From the NCBI GenBank assembly GCA_017308235.1, contig JAFKFL010000008.1, positions 62,001-126,000 of the forward strand: a DNA stretch of 64,000 nucleotides, read 5' to 3'. The notes below the pieces were generated by a model. That model was not told where the DNA came from and did not search any database. It saw only the letters and a list, made by a program, of their open reading frames with translations. The position numbers and the translations under genes were made by a program. Source of the stretch: Alphaproteobacteria bacterium (GTDB taxonomy: Bacteria; Pseudomonadota; Alphaproteobacteria; Reyranellales; Reyranellaceae). Positions 43,724-51,633 of this stretch are shown one piece after another (position 1 is the first letter of the stretch; the number at the start of each line of letters is the position of its first letter).

Positions 43724-44164
43724 ATGACGGCAGTGCGTTTGGTGATCTTGGGGGCGGCAGGGCTTGCACTGGCAGCCTGCGATACGCCCAAGCCGATGTA
43801 TGTCCTGCAGCAGACACCGCCGCCGTATCGTAAGGCTCCCGATGGCGCGATCATCGACAATGCCGGCGTGACGCTGGATGCCCAAGGCTATCGCCTCGAC
43901 AAGAACGGCCAGCGCATCCAGGAGGTGGATATTCCGGCCAAAACGGCGGCCTACCAGAGCTCGAGCCCGGTGGCTGGCTATTACATCAGCAGCCTTGGCA
44001 AGGACGCTTCGGGCAACGTCATGACGCCGAGCGAAGGGGCAAGCCAAGGCTACGGAAGCGGTCCGGGCGCAGCCACCATGGCACCCGGTGGCGGTGCGCC
44101 GCCGCTACCGGCGCCGCTTGTGCCGACCCCCGGCGAAGCAGCGCCCACACCGCTGCAACGGTGA
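43724..44164 (+). CDS. Lipoprotein of unknown function
   Basis: A 146-residue lipoprotein. The signal MTAVRLVILGAAGLALAAC ends in a lipobox LAAC with cysteine near residue 19. The mature part is proline-rich (QQTPPPYRKAPDGAIIDN) and its C-terminus low in complexity, rich in glycine, alanine and proline (GAATMAPGGGAPPLPAPLVP). I chose ATG 43724 because GGGGGACAGG precedes it; ATG 43697 would add nine residues. It probably faces the periplasm. I do not recognise a family. A hairpin terminator follows at its stop codon. Confidence 0.72.
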   Translation: MTAVRLVILGAAGLALAACDTPKPMYVLQQTPPPYRKAPDGAIIDNAGVTLDAQGYRLDKNGQRIQEVDIPAKTAAYQSSSPVAGYYISSLGKDASGNVMTPSEGASQGYGSGPGAATMAPGGGAPPLPAPLVPTPGEAAPTPLQR

Positions 44165-44210
44165 ATCGATTTCACCTCTCCTTGGCAGGGCTAAGGAGAG
44201 GAAATCGATT
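44164..44210. terminator. Strong hairpin between convergent genes
   Basis: Arms AATCGATTT..CCTCTCCTT and AAGGAGAGG-AAATCGATT pair over 18 base pairs with a two-base bulge and a 9-base loop. The left arm begins with the last base of the lipoprotein stop codon, the right arm ends 3 bases before the Bug gene's stop at 44214. There is no T-tract in either direction, so it is a factor-dependent or structural terminator. Confidence 0.65.
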
Positions 44211-44213
44211 GCC

Positions 44214-45188
44214 TTACTCGATCTTCACGCCCGCGGCCTTGATCACCGGCGCCCATTTGGCGAGCTCGTCCTTGATGAACTTGGCCGTCCGCTCCGGCGA
44301 CGTGTCGCTCGCTGGCACGGCGGCGATGTCGTCCAGGAACTTTATGGCACTGGGATCGGCGATCAGCTTGCGCGAGGCCTGGTCGATCGTGTCAACGACG
44401 TTCTTGGGCGTACCGGCCGGGCCCAGGATCAGGTTGAAGGTATAGGCCTCGTAGCCCTTCACGCCGGCCTCGTTCATGGTCGGGATCTCGGGCGCAATCG
44501 CGGCCCGCTTGGAATGGGCAAAGGCTAGGATGCGCAGCTTGCCGGCGCGGTGCTGCTGCAGGGTCGTGCTGAAGGTCTCGAACATCCAGGCGATGTTGCC
44601 CGCGAGCAGGTCCTGGATCGCCGGGCCCGAGCCCTTGTAGGGGACGTGCACCACGTCAATCCCGCCCGTCTCGCGTTTGAAGTATTCGCTGGCGAGATGA
44701 AGGATGCTGCCGATGCCCGATGTCCCGTAGGAATACTTGCCGGGGTTCTTTCTCATCAGTTCGACCAGCCCGTCGACCGAGGGCGGCATCGAGGGATGCG
44801 TGACCAGCACCAGCGGGTTGAGGCAGATCGACGAGATCGGGGTGAAGTCCTTGATGGGGTCGTAGGGCGGCTTGACGAACGCCGTCGGATTGATCGCGTG
44901 AGTGGAGGAGGTTGCGAACAGGAAGGTGTAGCCGTCGGGCTTGGCGTGCACGACTTCCATAGCCCCGATCGAGCCGGCCGCACCCGCCTTGTTGTCGACG
45001 ATCACGGTCTGGCCGAGGAGCGGCGTCAGTTTTTCGCCGACCATGCGCCCGATGATGTCGGTGGGGCCGGCTGGGGCGAAGGGAATCACGAGGCGGACCG
45101 TCCGCTCGGGATATTTGGCATCGGCGCGCACAACGGCGGGTGCGGCGAGGGTGCCGAGGCTCGCGACCAGAAGATGACGACGTTTCAT
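44214..45188 (-). CDS. Bug family tripartite tricarboxylate transporter substrate-binding protein
   Basis: A 324-residue periplasmic binding protein of the Bug/TctC family. The signal MKRRHLLVASLGTLAAPAVVRA precedes the mature YPERTVRLVIPFAPAGPTDI and IIGRMVGEKLTPLLGQTVIVDNKAGA, both typical. TctAB membrane genes are not near, which is normal for Bug proteins. It ends in the hairpin at 44164-44210. The ligand (often a carboxylate or nicotinate) is unknown. Confidence 0.92.
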   Translation of the reverse strand: MKRRHLLVASLGTLAAPAVVRADAKYPERTVRLVIPFAPAGPTDIIGRMVGEKLTPLLGQTVIVDNKAGAAGSIGAMEVVHAKPDGYTFLFATSSTHAINPTAFVKPPYDPIKDFTPISSICLNPLVLVTHPSMPPSVDGLVELMRKNPGKYSYGTSGIGSILHLASEYFKRETGGIDVVHVPYKGSGPAIQDLLAGNIAWMFETFSTTLQQHRAGKLRILAFAHSKRAAIAPEIPTMNEAGVKGYEAYTFNLILGPAGTPKNVVDTIDQASRKLIADPSAIKFLDDIAAVPASDTSPERTAKFIKDELAKWAPVIKAAGVKIE

Positions 45189-45191
45189 TGA

Positions 45192-45631
<440 letters not shown>

Positions 45632-45809
45632 CGCCGAGGGAAGAAGATTTCTTCCTTCGCTCCCGTTTGCGCAGTTCGAACACATCGTATAGATAGGCGC
45701 CATGTCGTCGTTTCTTCTCCCGGCCGTGTTTGGCGCGCGATGTATCGAGGTCTGAGGCCCGGTTGCGGGCTGTCGGAACTCGTCTGCATGTGATTTGGGA
45801 GGAAGGGCG

Positions 45810-47276
45810 ATGTCCCTTGTCATCTACAACACGCTATCGCGTGAAAAAGAGCCGTTCGTGCCCCTCGATCCGGCGCATGTGCGGCTCTATGTCTGCGGCC
45901 CGACGGTCTATGACTACGTGCACATCGGCAATGCGCGGCCGGTCGTCGCTTTCGATGTTCTTTATCGGCTGCTGAAGCGGCGCTATCCGCGCGTCACTTA
46001 CGTGCGCAACATCACCGATATCGACGACAAGATCATGGCGCGCGCCACCGAATGCGGCGAGTCGATCGACGCGCTGACCAAGCGCACCGGTGACGCCTAC
46101 CAGAGCGATATGCGGCGGCTCGGCGCGCTCGCGCCCGACCACGAACCGCGCGCGACCGAGTATGTCGGCCAGATGATCGAGCTGATCCAGCAGCTGATCG
46201 CGAAGGGCCATGCCTATGCCGCCGACGGCCATGTGCTGTTCAGCGTACCGAGCATGCCGGACTACGGGCGGCTGTCGCGCAAGCCGCGCGACGAGCTGAT
46301 CGCCGGCGCTCGTGTCGAGGTGGCGCCCTACAAGAAGGACCCGGCCGACTTTGTGCTGTGGAAGCCGTCGGCCGCCACCCAGGCGGGCTGGCCGAGCCCG
46401 TGGGGCCGCGGCCGGCCGGGCTGGCACATCGAATGCTCGGCGATGAGTGGCGCGCTGCTGGGCGAGACCTTCGACATCCATGGCGGCGGCCTCGACCTCA
46501 TCTTCCCGCATCACGAGAACGAGATTGCGCAGAGCCGCAGCGCCTTCGGTCACGCCACCATGGCGAAGTACTGGATGCACAACGGCTTCCTCAACATCTC
46601 GGGCGAGAAGATGAGCAAATCGCTCGGCAACTTCCTCACCGTGCACGAGCTGCTCGATCAGTATCCGGCGGAAGCGATCCGCCTCTTGCTGCTGTCGGCA
46701 CACTATCGCCAGCCGCTCGACTTCACCCATGAAGGCCTTCAGCAGGCGAGGGCAACACTCGATAGATTGTATAGGGCGGTCGCTTCTCTAAAGGATGTTG
46801 CAGCGGAGCCGGTTGAACAACTGCGTATCGAACAAGGTACTGTTGAAACTGATCTTGAGGATGACTTGAATACACCTCTAGCCATCGCTCGTCTTCATGC
46901 CTTGGCAGACTATGTACTCAATCCGACAAAGCTGGTTGGCTACGATGACCGCAAGCCAGTTGAAATCAGACCGGGGCAACTAAAATCTCGACTGCTTGCC
47001 TCAGGCTATACACTTGGCGTCCTGCAGCAGGATCCGGACGTATGGTTCAAAGATCCTCGACGCGCAGTCAGCGTTTCCATTCACGAGCGTCTAAATGCGA
47101 CTGACACCTTGGACGCTCAAGTTTCGGATCTTGAGATCGAAGCAGAGATCGCCAAACGTAATGAAGCTCGCGAAGCAAAGAATTTTGCGGAAGCCGACCG
47201 CATCCGCGATGAGCTCAAGGCGCAGGGCGTGATCCTCGAGGACGGCCCCAAGGGCACGACCTGGAAGCGCGGCTAG
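45810..47276 (+). CDS. cysS: Cysteinyl-tRNA synthetase
   Basis: A 488-residue class I aminoacyl-tRNA synthetase. C29 in YVCGPTVYDYVHIGN is a zinc ligand and HIGN (38-41) the HIGH motif; further zinc ligands are in GWHIECSAMS and FPHHENE; KMSKS is at 267-271. The length is normal. ATG 45810 has GGGAGGAAGG before it. The stretch 46740-47195, encoding the linker and most of the anticodon-binding domain, has about 51% GC and rare codons (CTA, TTG, AGA), while both flanks are near 65%. The reading frame is intact, so the protein is probably active but mosaic. Confidence 0.95.
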   Translation: MSLVIYNTLSREKEPFVPLDPAHVRLYVCGPTVYDYVHIGNARPVVAFDVLYRLLKRRYPRVTYVRNITDIDDKIMARATECGESIDALTKRTGDAYQSDMRRLGALAPDHEPRATEYVGQMIELIQQLIAKGHAYAADGHVLFSVPSMPDYGRLSRKPRDELIAGARVEVAPYKKDPADFVLWKPSAATQAGWPSPWGRGRPGWHIECSAMSGALLGETFDIHGGGLDLIFPHHENEIAQSRSAFGHATMAKYWMHNGFLNISGEKMSKSLGNFLTVHELLDQYPAEAIRLLLLSAHYRQPLDFTHEGLQQARATLDRLYRAVASLKDVAAEPVEQLRIEQGTVETDLEDDLNTPLAIARLHALADYVLNPTKLVGYDDRKPVEIRPGQLKSRLLASGYTLGVLQQDPDVWFKDPRRAVSVSIHERLNATDTLDAQVSDLEIEAEIAKRNEAREAKNFAEADRIRDELKAQGVILEDGPKGTTWKRG

Positions 47277-47339
47277 CGCTTCCAGGTTCTTTCTCTCGGT
47301 CTTGTGAACGGCAATTGCGGTTGACGATCGGCCGAGTCG

Positions 47340-47361
47340 TATTTAACTTGTTTGTTAAATA
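47340..47361. promoter_or_regulatory. Palindromic operator overlapping the arsR-type start codon
   Basis: The perfect 8-base arms TATTTAAC and GTTAAATA are separated by 6 bases (TTGTTT). The last base is the A of the ATG at 47361. Length and symmetry fit an ArsR dimer site, so autorepression is likely. Confidence 0.7.
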
Positions 47362-47735
47362 TGGATCAGCTCTCGCAAACCTTCTCCGCCCTGGCCGACC
47401 CGACCCGTCGGGCGATCTTGGCGCGGCTTGCCACCGGGGCTGCCACGGTGGGTGAGCTCGCCGAGCCGTTCGACATGTCGCTGCCCGCGGTGTCGCGCCA
47501 TCTGCGCGTGCTGACCGATGCCGGCCTGATCGAGCGCCATACGGAGGCGCAATGGCGGCGCTGCACCTTGCGCGGCGAGGGGCTGCGCGCCGCCGCCGAC
47601 TGGATGGAGTTCTATCGCCGGTTCTGGGAGAGCCAGCTCGATCGTCTCGACGCGTTTCTCAAGCGTACAGTCCCCCGACCTAATAATGGGCCGGACAAGG
47701 GAGCGACGAAGGACAAACCAGGGAGGAAGACATGA
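47361..47735 (+). CDS. ArsR family transcriptional regulator
   Basis: A 124-residue ArsR/SmtB-type winged helix protein: MDQLSQTFSALADPTRRAIL at the start, then GELAEPFDMSLPAVSRHLRVLTDAGLI as helix-turn-helix. No CxC metal motif is present in the recognition helix, so it is of the metal-independent type linked with AHSA1/SRPBCC proteins. The C-terminal tail is charged (NNGPDKGATKDKPGRK). Its stop overlaps the DUF899 start by 4 bases (ATGA). ATG 47361 is chosen because the operator ends there. Confidence 0.92.
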   Translation: MDQLSQTFSALADPTRRAILARLATGAATVGELAEPFDMSLPAVSRHLRVLTDAGLIERHTEAQWRRCTLRGEGLRAAADWMEFYRRFWESQLDRLDAFLKRTVPRPNNGPDKGATKDKPGRKT

Positions 47736-48421
47736 CTCCTCGCATCGTTTCGCACGAAGAGTGGTTGAAGGCACATCGGGCCCATCTCGCAAAAGAAAAG
47801 GCATTCACCCGGCAGCGCGACGAACTTGCGCGCGAGCGGCGGGCGCTGCCGTGGGAGCGCGTCGAGAAGGACTATGTCTTCGAGGCGCCGGAGGGCCGCG
47901 TGACGCTCGCCGACCTGTTCGCCGGCCGCGGCCAGCTCCTCGTTCAGCATTTCATGTTCGGGCCCGACTGGAACGAGGGCTGTCCCAGTTGCTCGTTCTG
48001 GAGCGACAATTTCAACGGCATCGACGCGCATCTCGCCCATCGCGACACGTCGTTCGTCGTAGTCTCTCGTGCGCCGATCGCCAAGCTCGAGGCCTACCGC
48101 AAGCGGATGGGCTGGACGCTGCGCTGGGTGTCCTCGCTCGGCAACGACTTCAACTTCGACTACGGCGTGTCGTTCAAGCCGAACGAAACGGCGTTGAAAT
48201 ACAATCACGAGACGATGGCGCCCTACGGCGAGGAGACGCCGGGCCTCAGCGCCTTCCGTCGCGGCGAAGATGGCGCGATCTATCGTACCTATTCGACCTA
48301 CGCGCGCGGCCTCGACGTGTTGAACGGCACCTACCATCTGCTCGACGCCACCTCCAAGGGACGGGACGAGGAGGGCCTCAGCTTCTCGATGGCGTGGGTT
48401 CGCCGGCACGACCAGTACTGA
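47732..48421 (+). CDS. DUF899 family thioredoxin-like protein
   Basis: A 229-residue protein of the DUF899 family. It begins with RIVSHEEWLKAHRAHLAKEK, then RRALPWERVEKDYVF, and has a CxxC in NEGCPSCSFW (C84, C87), placed in a thioredoxin-like fold followed by LSSLGNDFNFDYGVSF. The family is often encoded with ArsR regulators and AHSA1 proteins, exactly as here; the biochemical activity is unknown. It is translationally coupled to the regulator upstream, and the AHSA1-like gene follows after 28 bases. Confidence 0.93.
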   Translation: MTPRIVSHEEWLKAHRAHLAKEKAFTRQRDELARERRALPWERVEKDYVFEAPEGRVTLADLFAGRGQLLVQHFMFGPDWNEGCPSCSFWSDNFNGIDAHLAHRDTSFVVVSRAPIAKLEAYRKRMGWTLRWVSSLGNDFNFDYGVSFKPNETALKYNHETMAPYGEETPGLSAFRRGEDGAIYRTYSTYARGLDVLNGTYHLLDATSKGRDEEGLSFSMAWVRRHDQY

Positions 48422-48449
48422 CCGCTCACCGGACGCAGGAGGAGACACC

Positions 48450-48914
48450 ATGGATACGGGCCTCGATGCCACGACGTTGCGTCTCGTGCGCATTTTCGAC
48501 GCGCCGCGCGAGCGCGTGTTCGCAGCGTGGGCGGAGCAGGCGCAGTTCACTCAATGGATGTGCCCGCCTGGTGTCACCATCGACGAATGTGTGATCGATG
48601 TCCGGCCGGGCGGGGCCTGGCGCATCAAGGGGCGGCAGGAAGCTGGTCGCGTCTTTGCCTCTTCGGGCAAGTATCTCGAGGTCGAGAAGCCGGTGCGGCT
48701 GGTCTTCACCTGGGCGCATCACACCGATGGCGATCACACCTCGCCGCGCGGCCATGAAACGACCGTGCGGATCGAGTTGCGTCCCGTCGGCGACAAGACC
48801 GAACTGACCCTGATCCACGGCCCGTTTGCCGACGCGCCGAGCTGCGACCAGCATCGCAAGGGCTGGACCGGCTCGTTCGACAAGCTCGACGTTTTCCTCG
48901 GGAAGGCGGCATGA
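48450..48914 (+). CDS. AHSA1/SRPBCC-type protein
   Basis: A 154-residue START-like (AHSA1) protein. LRLVRIFDAPRERVFAAWAE and QFTQWMCPPG open the fold; VRLVFTWAHHTDGDH and KGWTGSFDKLDVFL close it. Such proteins often bind hydrophobic ligands and occur in ArsR-regulated modules. The stop overlaps the start of the next, truncated gene by 4 bases. A good ribosome site (GGAGGAGACACC) precedes ATG 48450. Confidence 0.92.
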   Translation: MDTGLDATTLRLVRIFDAPRERVFAAWAEQAQFTQWMCPPGVTIDECVIDVRPGGAWRIKGRQEAGRVFASSGKYLEVEKPVRLVFTWAHHTDGDHTSPRGHETTVRIELRPVGDKTELTLIHGPFADAPSCDQHRKGWTGSFDKLDVFLGKAA

Positions 48915-49105
48915 CGGCTCAACGCATCGTTTTGCACAAGGAGTGGCTGGAGGCGGATCGCGCGCTTTTGGCCGAAGAGAAGGCGTTCGCTCGCCTGCGC
49001 GACAAGCTTTTACGCCGGCGACGCGAGCTCTGGCCCGCCGGGCCTAAGATAGCCGTGGTCCCGCACTGGGCAATGGGAACGCGGCCGCCGGTTTCCGGCA
49101 GGTGA
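48911..49105 (+). pseudogene. Truncated second DUF899 gene
   Basis: The first ~42 codons (MTAQRIVLHKEWLEADRALLAEEKAF and RLRDKLLRRRRELWP, read in two parts) closely follow the start of the full DUF899 gene at 47732: RIV-H-EWL-A-RA-LA-EKAF-R-RD. After about base 49036 the similarity ends and the frame runs into an unrelated tail ending at 49105. The CxxC and fold core are lost. The ATGA overlap with the preceding AHSA1-like gene mimics the ArsR-DUF899 overlap. It may be a decayed duplicate. Confidence 0.8.
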
Positions 49106-49234
49106 CTTGCTGTTTTTGAAATCGGGGAGTTGAAAGCACGGGCCGACGCGTCACCTAATAGCAGGCATTGGGCGCGCAGGATGGGCGTCCAACTGAGTAA
49201 GGTGACCGATCCCCAATTTCTGAGGACTGAACCG

Positions 49235-49519
49235 ATGACCACCGCGACCTGGCACGGCAAGGAGATCGCCAAGAGCGATCGCACTCTGGAAGTCGACGGC
49301 TATATCTATTTCCCGCGTGACTCGGTGCGCATGGATCTTCTGGAGATCACTGCCAAGACCGAGAACGACCTCAAATGTCCGCACGGCGTGCAATTCTACG
49401 ACGTCGTGGACGGCGCCAAGGCGAGCAAGCGCGCCGCCTGGTCCTACGAGGCACCGCAGACCCGCATGAAGCCGGTCGACCACTGGATCGGCTTCTGGGA
49501 AGACATCGTCATCCGGTAG
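49235..49519 (+). CDS. DUF427 family protein
   Basis: A 94-residue protein of the DUF427 family (beta-tent fold). TATWHGKEIAKSDRTLEVDG and the later HWIGFWEDI are typical; the CPHGVQFYDVV stretch holds the family's conserved Cys-Pro region in the shape of KCPHGVQF. ATG 49235 has GAGGA about 8 bases upstream. The function is unknown. It lies between the truncated DUF899 copy and a second AHSA1-like gene of opposite orientation. Confidence 0.88.
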   Translation: MTTATWHGKEIAKSDRTLEVDGYIYFPRDSVRMDLLEITAKTENDLKCPHGVQFYDVVDGAKASKRAAWSYEAPQTRMKPVDHWIGFWEDIVIR

Positions 49520-49525
49520 TCCGCG

Positions 49526-49999
49526 TCAGGCCGATGCCGCCTCGGCGAACGCCCTGAGCAGACCCGGCCAGCCGTCCGGCGAGTCGACCGCGGCGCGGAT
49601 CTTCTCGCCTTCCTCGCCGTGGCGATCGAACAGGCGATGCTCCAACGAGACGTGAGTTTTGCTGGCGCCAACCGCTGTGAAGGTCACCTCGATCTCAGTG
49701 ACGACCTTCGGATTGATCTGGAACGTGCCGTCCAGCATCCAGGTCAAAACTATGCGCTTGGGTGGATCCCAGGCCAGCACCTTGCCCCAGTCGCATTCCG
49801 AGCCGTCCTCGCCACGCTCGAACCAGCGCCCGCCGACCTTCGGCTCAATCGTGACGGCGACCTGAGGCGACTTCGATTCGAGGATCGAGTGCGATTTGGG
49901 CCACCAGCGACATCCGGCGAAGACCTCGAAGGCCCTTGCCGGCGGCGCGTTGACGTCGATGTCCTTGAGAACGGGCGAGATGGAAATCGTGCGATTCAT
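49526..49999 (-). CDS. AHSA1/SRPBCC-type protein
   Basis: A 157-residue START-like protein: VLKDIDVNAPPARAFEVFAG and KRIVLTWMLDGTFQINP in the sheet, then THVSLEHRLFDRHGEEGEKI and a C-terminal helix GWPGLLRAFAEAA. It starts within the stop of the ArsR gene upstream (ATGA, 49996-49999), so the two are coupled. This is a second regulator-AHSA1 pair, in opposite orientation to the first at 47361-48914. The ligand is unknown. Confidence 0.92.
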   Translation of the reverse strand: MNRTISISPVLKDIDVNAPPARAFEVFAGCRWWPKSHSILESKSPQVAVTIEPKVGGRWFERGEDGSECDWGKVLAWDPPKRIVLTWMLDGTFQINPKVVTEIEVTFTAVGASKTHVSLEHRLFDRHGEEGEKIRAAVDSPDGWPGLLRAFAEAASA

Positions 50000-50325
50000 G
50001 ATCTGCGTCTCCTCCTGGGCGATGGGGTGGGACGTTCGACTTCGGCCTTGAAGGCATCGAGGGCCTGGTCCCAGAACTGGTCCAGCCAGCGGCGCAACGG
50101 CCCAAGGCCACGCGGGTCGATGGAATAAACGCGGCGCGCGCCGTCCTGTTCGTCGCGCACCAGGCCGGCTTCCTTGAGCACACGCAAATGCTGCGACACG
50201 GCCGGTCGGCTGACCGGCATGTCGCGCGCGATCCCTCCAACGGACTTGGGGCCGGTGCGCAACTGCTCGAACACGCGTCGCCGGGTCGGATCGGCCAACG
50301 CGGCAAGGGCACTATCGTAAGTCAT
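49996..50325 (-). CDS. ArsR family transcriptional regulator
   Basis: A 109-residue ArsR-type winged helix protein: ALAALADPTRRRVFEQLRTG then SVGGIARDMPVSRPAVSQHLRVLKEAG as helix-turn-helix, and the wing EQDGARRVYSIDPRGL. No metal-binding cysteines. The start codon lies inside a perfect 18-base palindrome (50316-50333), indicating autorepression. It is coupled to the AHSA1-like gene. The TfoX-like gene ends 50 bases upstream on the same strand. Confidence 0.93.
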   Translation of the reverse strand: MTYDSALAALADPTRRRVFEQLRTGPKSVGGIARDMPVSRPAVSQHLRVLKEAGLVRDEQDGARRVYSIDPRGLGPLRRWLDQFWDQALDAFKAEVERPTPSPRRRRRS

Positions 50326-50349
50326 GACTTACGGTAAGTTTCCACTTAC
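50316..50349. promoter_or_regulatory. Two adjacent palindromic operator sites at the arsR-type start
   Basis: CGTAAGTCATGACTTACG (50316-50333) is a perfect 18-base palindrome covering the start codon. Directly next to it, GTAAGT-TTCC-ACTTAC (50334-50349) is a second inverted repeat with the same GTAAGT half-sites. Two ArsR dimers could bind side by side on the gene's own promoter. Confidence 0.75.
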
Positions 50350-50375
50350 AGAATGTCAACGACCCCGAAGGCACC

Positions 50376-50762
50376 TCATCGTCGTGGTCTTGGCTTCGAT
50401 TTTTGCTGTTGCGTCGGACGGCCTCTCTGCGCCGCCACCCGTCGCGCGGCGGCCAGCGCTGCCTGAGCCCAGGCGACCAGCTCATCAGGCTCGTCGAACA
50501 GTCGCTCCGGCGCGCGCCAGAAGGAGAGGTCGATGGTGTTGCCGCCCTTCGCATAGTTGAGGGGCGGGTAGGCCGCGGCTTCCCTGAAGGTCTCGCGATT
50601 GTGGTCGTCGACCCTGAGGTAGAGCATGTTGTCGGTCACCATCCCGAGCATCATGCCGTCGCAGAACACGCCTGTTTTGCCGAACATGCGTCGCAGCGTG
50701 ATTCGGCCAAGCGGAGCGAGTTGCTCGCGCAGGAACTCGGCAAAGCTGTCGCTGGCAACCAT
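50376..50762 (-). CDS. TfoX N-terminal domain protein
   Basis: A 128-residue TfoX/Sxy-like protein. SFAEFLREQLAPLG, then RRMFGKTGVFCDGMMLGMV are characteristic. In gammaproteobacteria TfoX activates competence genes; alphaproteobacterial small versions like this have no known role. The C-terminus is a basic, low-complexity tail (RGRPTQQQKSKPRPRR), which could contact nucleic acid. The family's second (C-terminal) domain is absent. Confidence 0.87.
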   Translation of the reverse strand: MVASDSFAEFLREQLAPLGRITLRRMFGKTGVFCDGMMLGMVTDNMLYLRVDDHNRETFREAAAYPPLNYAKGGNTIDLSFWRAPERLFDEPDELVAWAQAALAAARRVAAQRGRPTQQQKSKPRPRR

Positions 50763-50824
50763 CCTCGATCCCCAGCGGGCGCGCCGCGCTCCCTGTCTGG
50801 AGGCGGCGCCCGGATTTGATGGCG

Positions 50825-51427
50825 CTATTTCGCCGGCTGGATCGCTGTCACCGAGAGTGGCGTCCGCAAGCCGATGATTGTGTCGCCGACCTTGAGCTTC
50901 TTCAGCATTTCCTGGGTCGAGACCTCCGTAGCGGCATAGGTGCGCACCTCGCCGCCGGCGCTGTCGACCAGCGTGACCTTGTTCGCCGCGAGGTCGACAC
51001 CGACCACAGTTTTGGTGAAACGTCCGGCAGCCGCATCAGCAGCAGCGTCTTTCATGGCGTCCCGGCGTGCCATCTGCGAACCCGGGCCCTTCTGGCGCAG
51101 GTTGAGAACGTTCACGATCTCATTGTAGGTGACGTCGACGACCGAGCCGACGGCGAAGCGGTCGAGCTTGCCCGCCGAATCGGCCGCCGCCGCATCGATC
51201 GACGCGCCATTGGGCGTCGTGAAAGTTATGGAGCGCGTGACCGGGTTGATCGCCGTGATCGTGCCCCGCGTGGTCACTGTATTCGCGAACGACACGCCGG
51301 CGCGCGGCACGGCCTCCACCTTGCTCTGCGCTGCGGCGGGCAGGGGGCCAGCCAAAATACTGGCGAATGCCAGCGCGGTGCCGACCAGAGTTGCGCCCAA
51401 AGCCGTCTTGATTGGACGGATCGTCAT
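50825..51427 (-). CDS. Secreted protein of unknown function
   Basis: A 200-residue protein with a signal peptide (MTIRPIKTALGATLVGTALA... cleavage near PAAAQS) and no membrane segment afterwards. The mature part is made of beta-strand repeats such as GTITAINPVTRSITFTTPNG and KTVVGVDLAANKVTLVDSAG, two related units that look like a duplicated small barrel. I do not recognise a family for certain. I chose ATG 51427, which has GGGGGTGC upstream; a TTG at 51442 would add 5 residues. Confidence 0.72.
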   Translation of the reverse strand: MTIRPIKTALGATLVGTALAFASILAGPLPAAAQSKVEAVPRAGVSFANTVTTRGTITAINPVTRSITFTTPNGASIDAAAADSAGKLDRFAVGSVVDVTYNEIVNVLNLRQKGPGSQMARRDAMKDAAADAAAGRFTKTVVGVDLAANKVTLVDSAGGEVRTYAATEVSTQEMLKKLKVGDTIIGLRTPLSVTAIQPAK

Positions 51428-51633
51428 CACGTGCACCCCCAAAAAACTGTGACGCCGCGGACAATAACGAACCGTTTTGACAGTGCAATCCTTGAACGCA
51501 GGGTAACTGCTTGTCCTCGTTTGGGTAATTTTATTGTTTTTGCCACAGGTTAATCATTTTGATTCGTATTTTGTGCATTGCAATCTCGCATCCGCAGCAA
51601 TAGCTTTGCTCGCCGAGAAGGAGGCCTTTGCCC
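51428..51633. other. AT-rich intergenic region with the probable ccrA promoter
   Basis: This 206-base space before ccrA is much richer in A and T than the surroundings. A TTGACA hexamer at 51476-51481 could be a -35 element, although the base pairs 17-18 bases on (AGGGTA) are a poor -10. A small palindrome AATCA-TTT-TGATT (51552-51564) and a TGCATTGCA at about 51574-51582 might bind regulators of PHB or acetyl-CoA metabolism. These are suggestions only. Confidence 0.4.
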
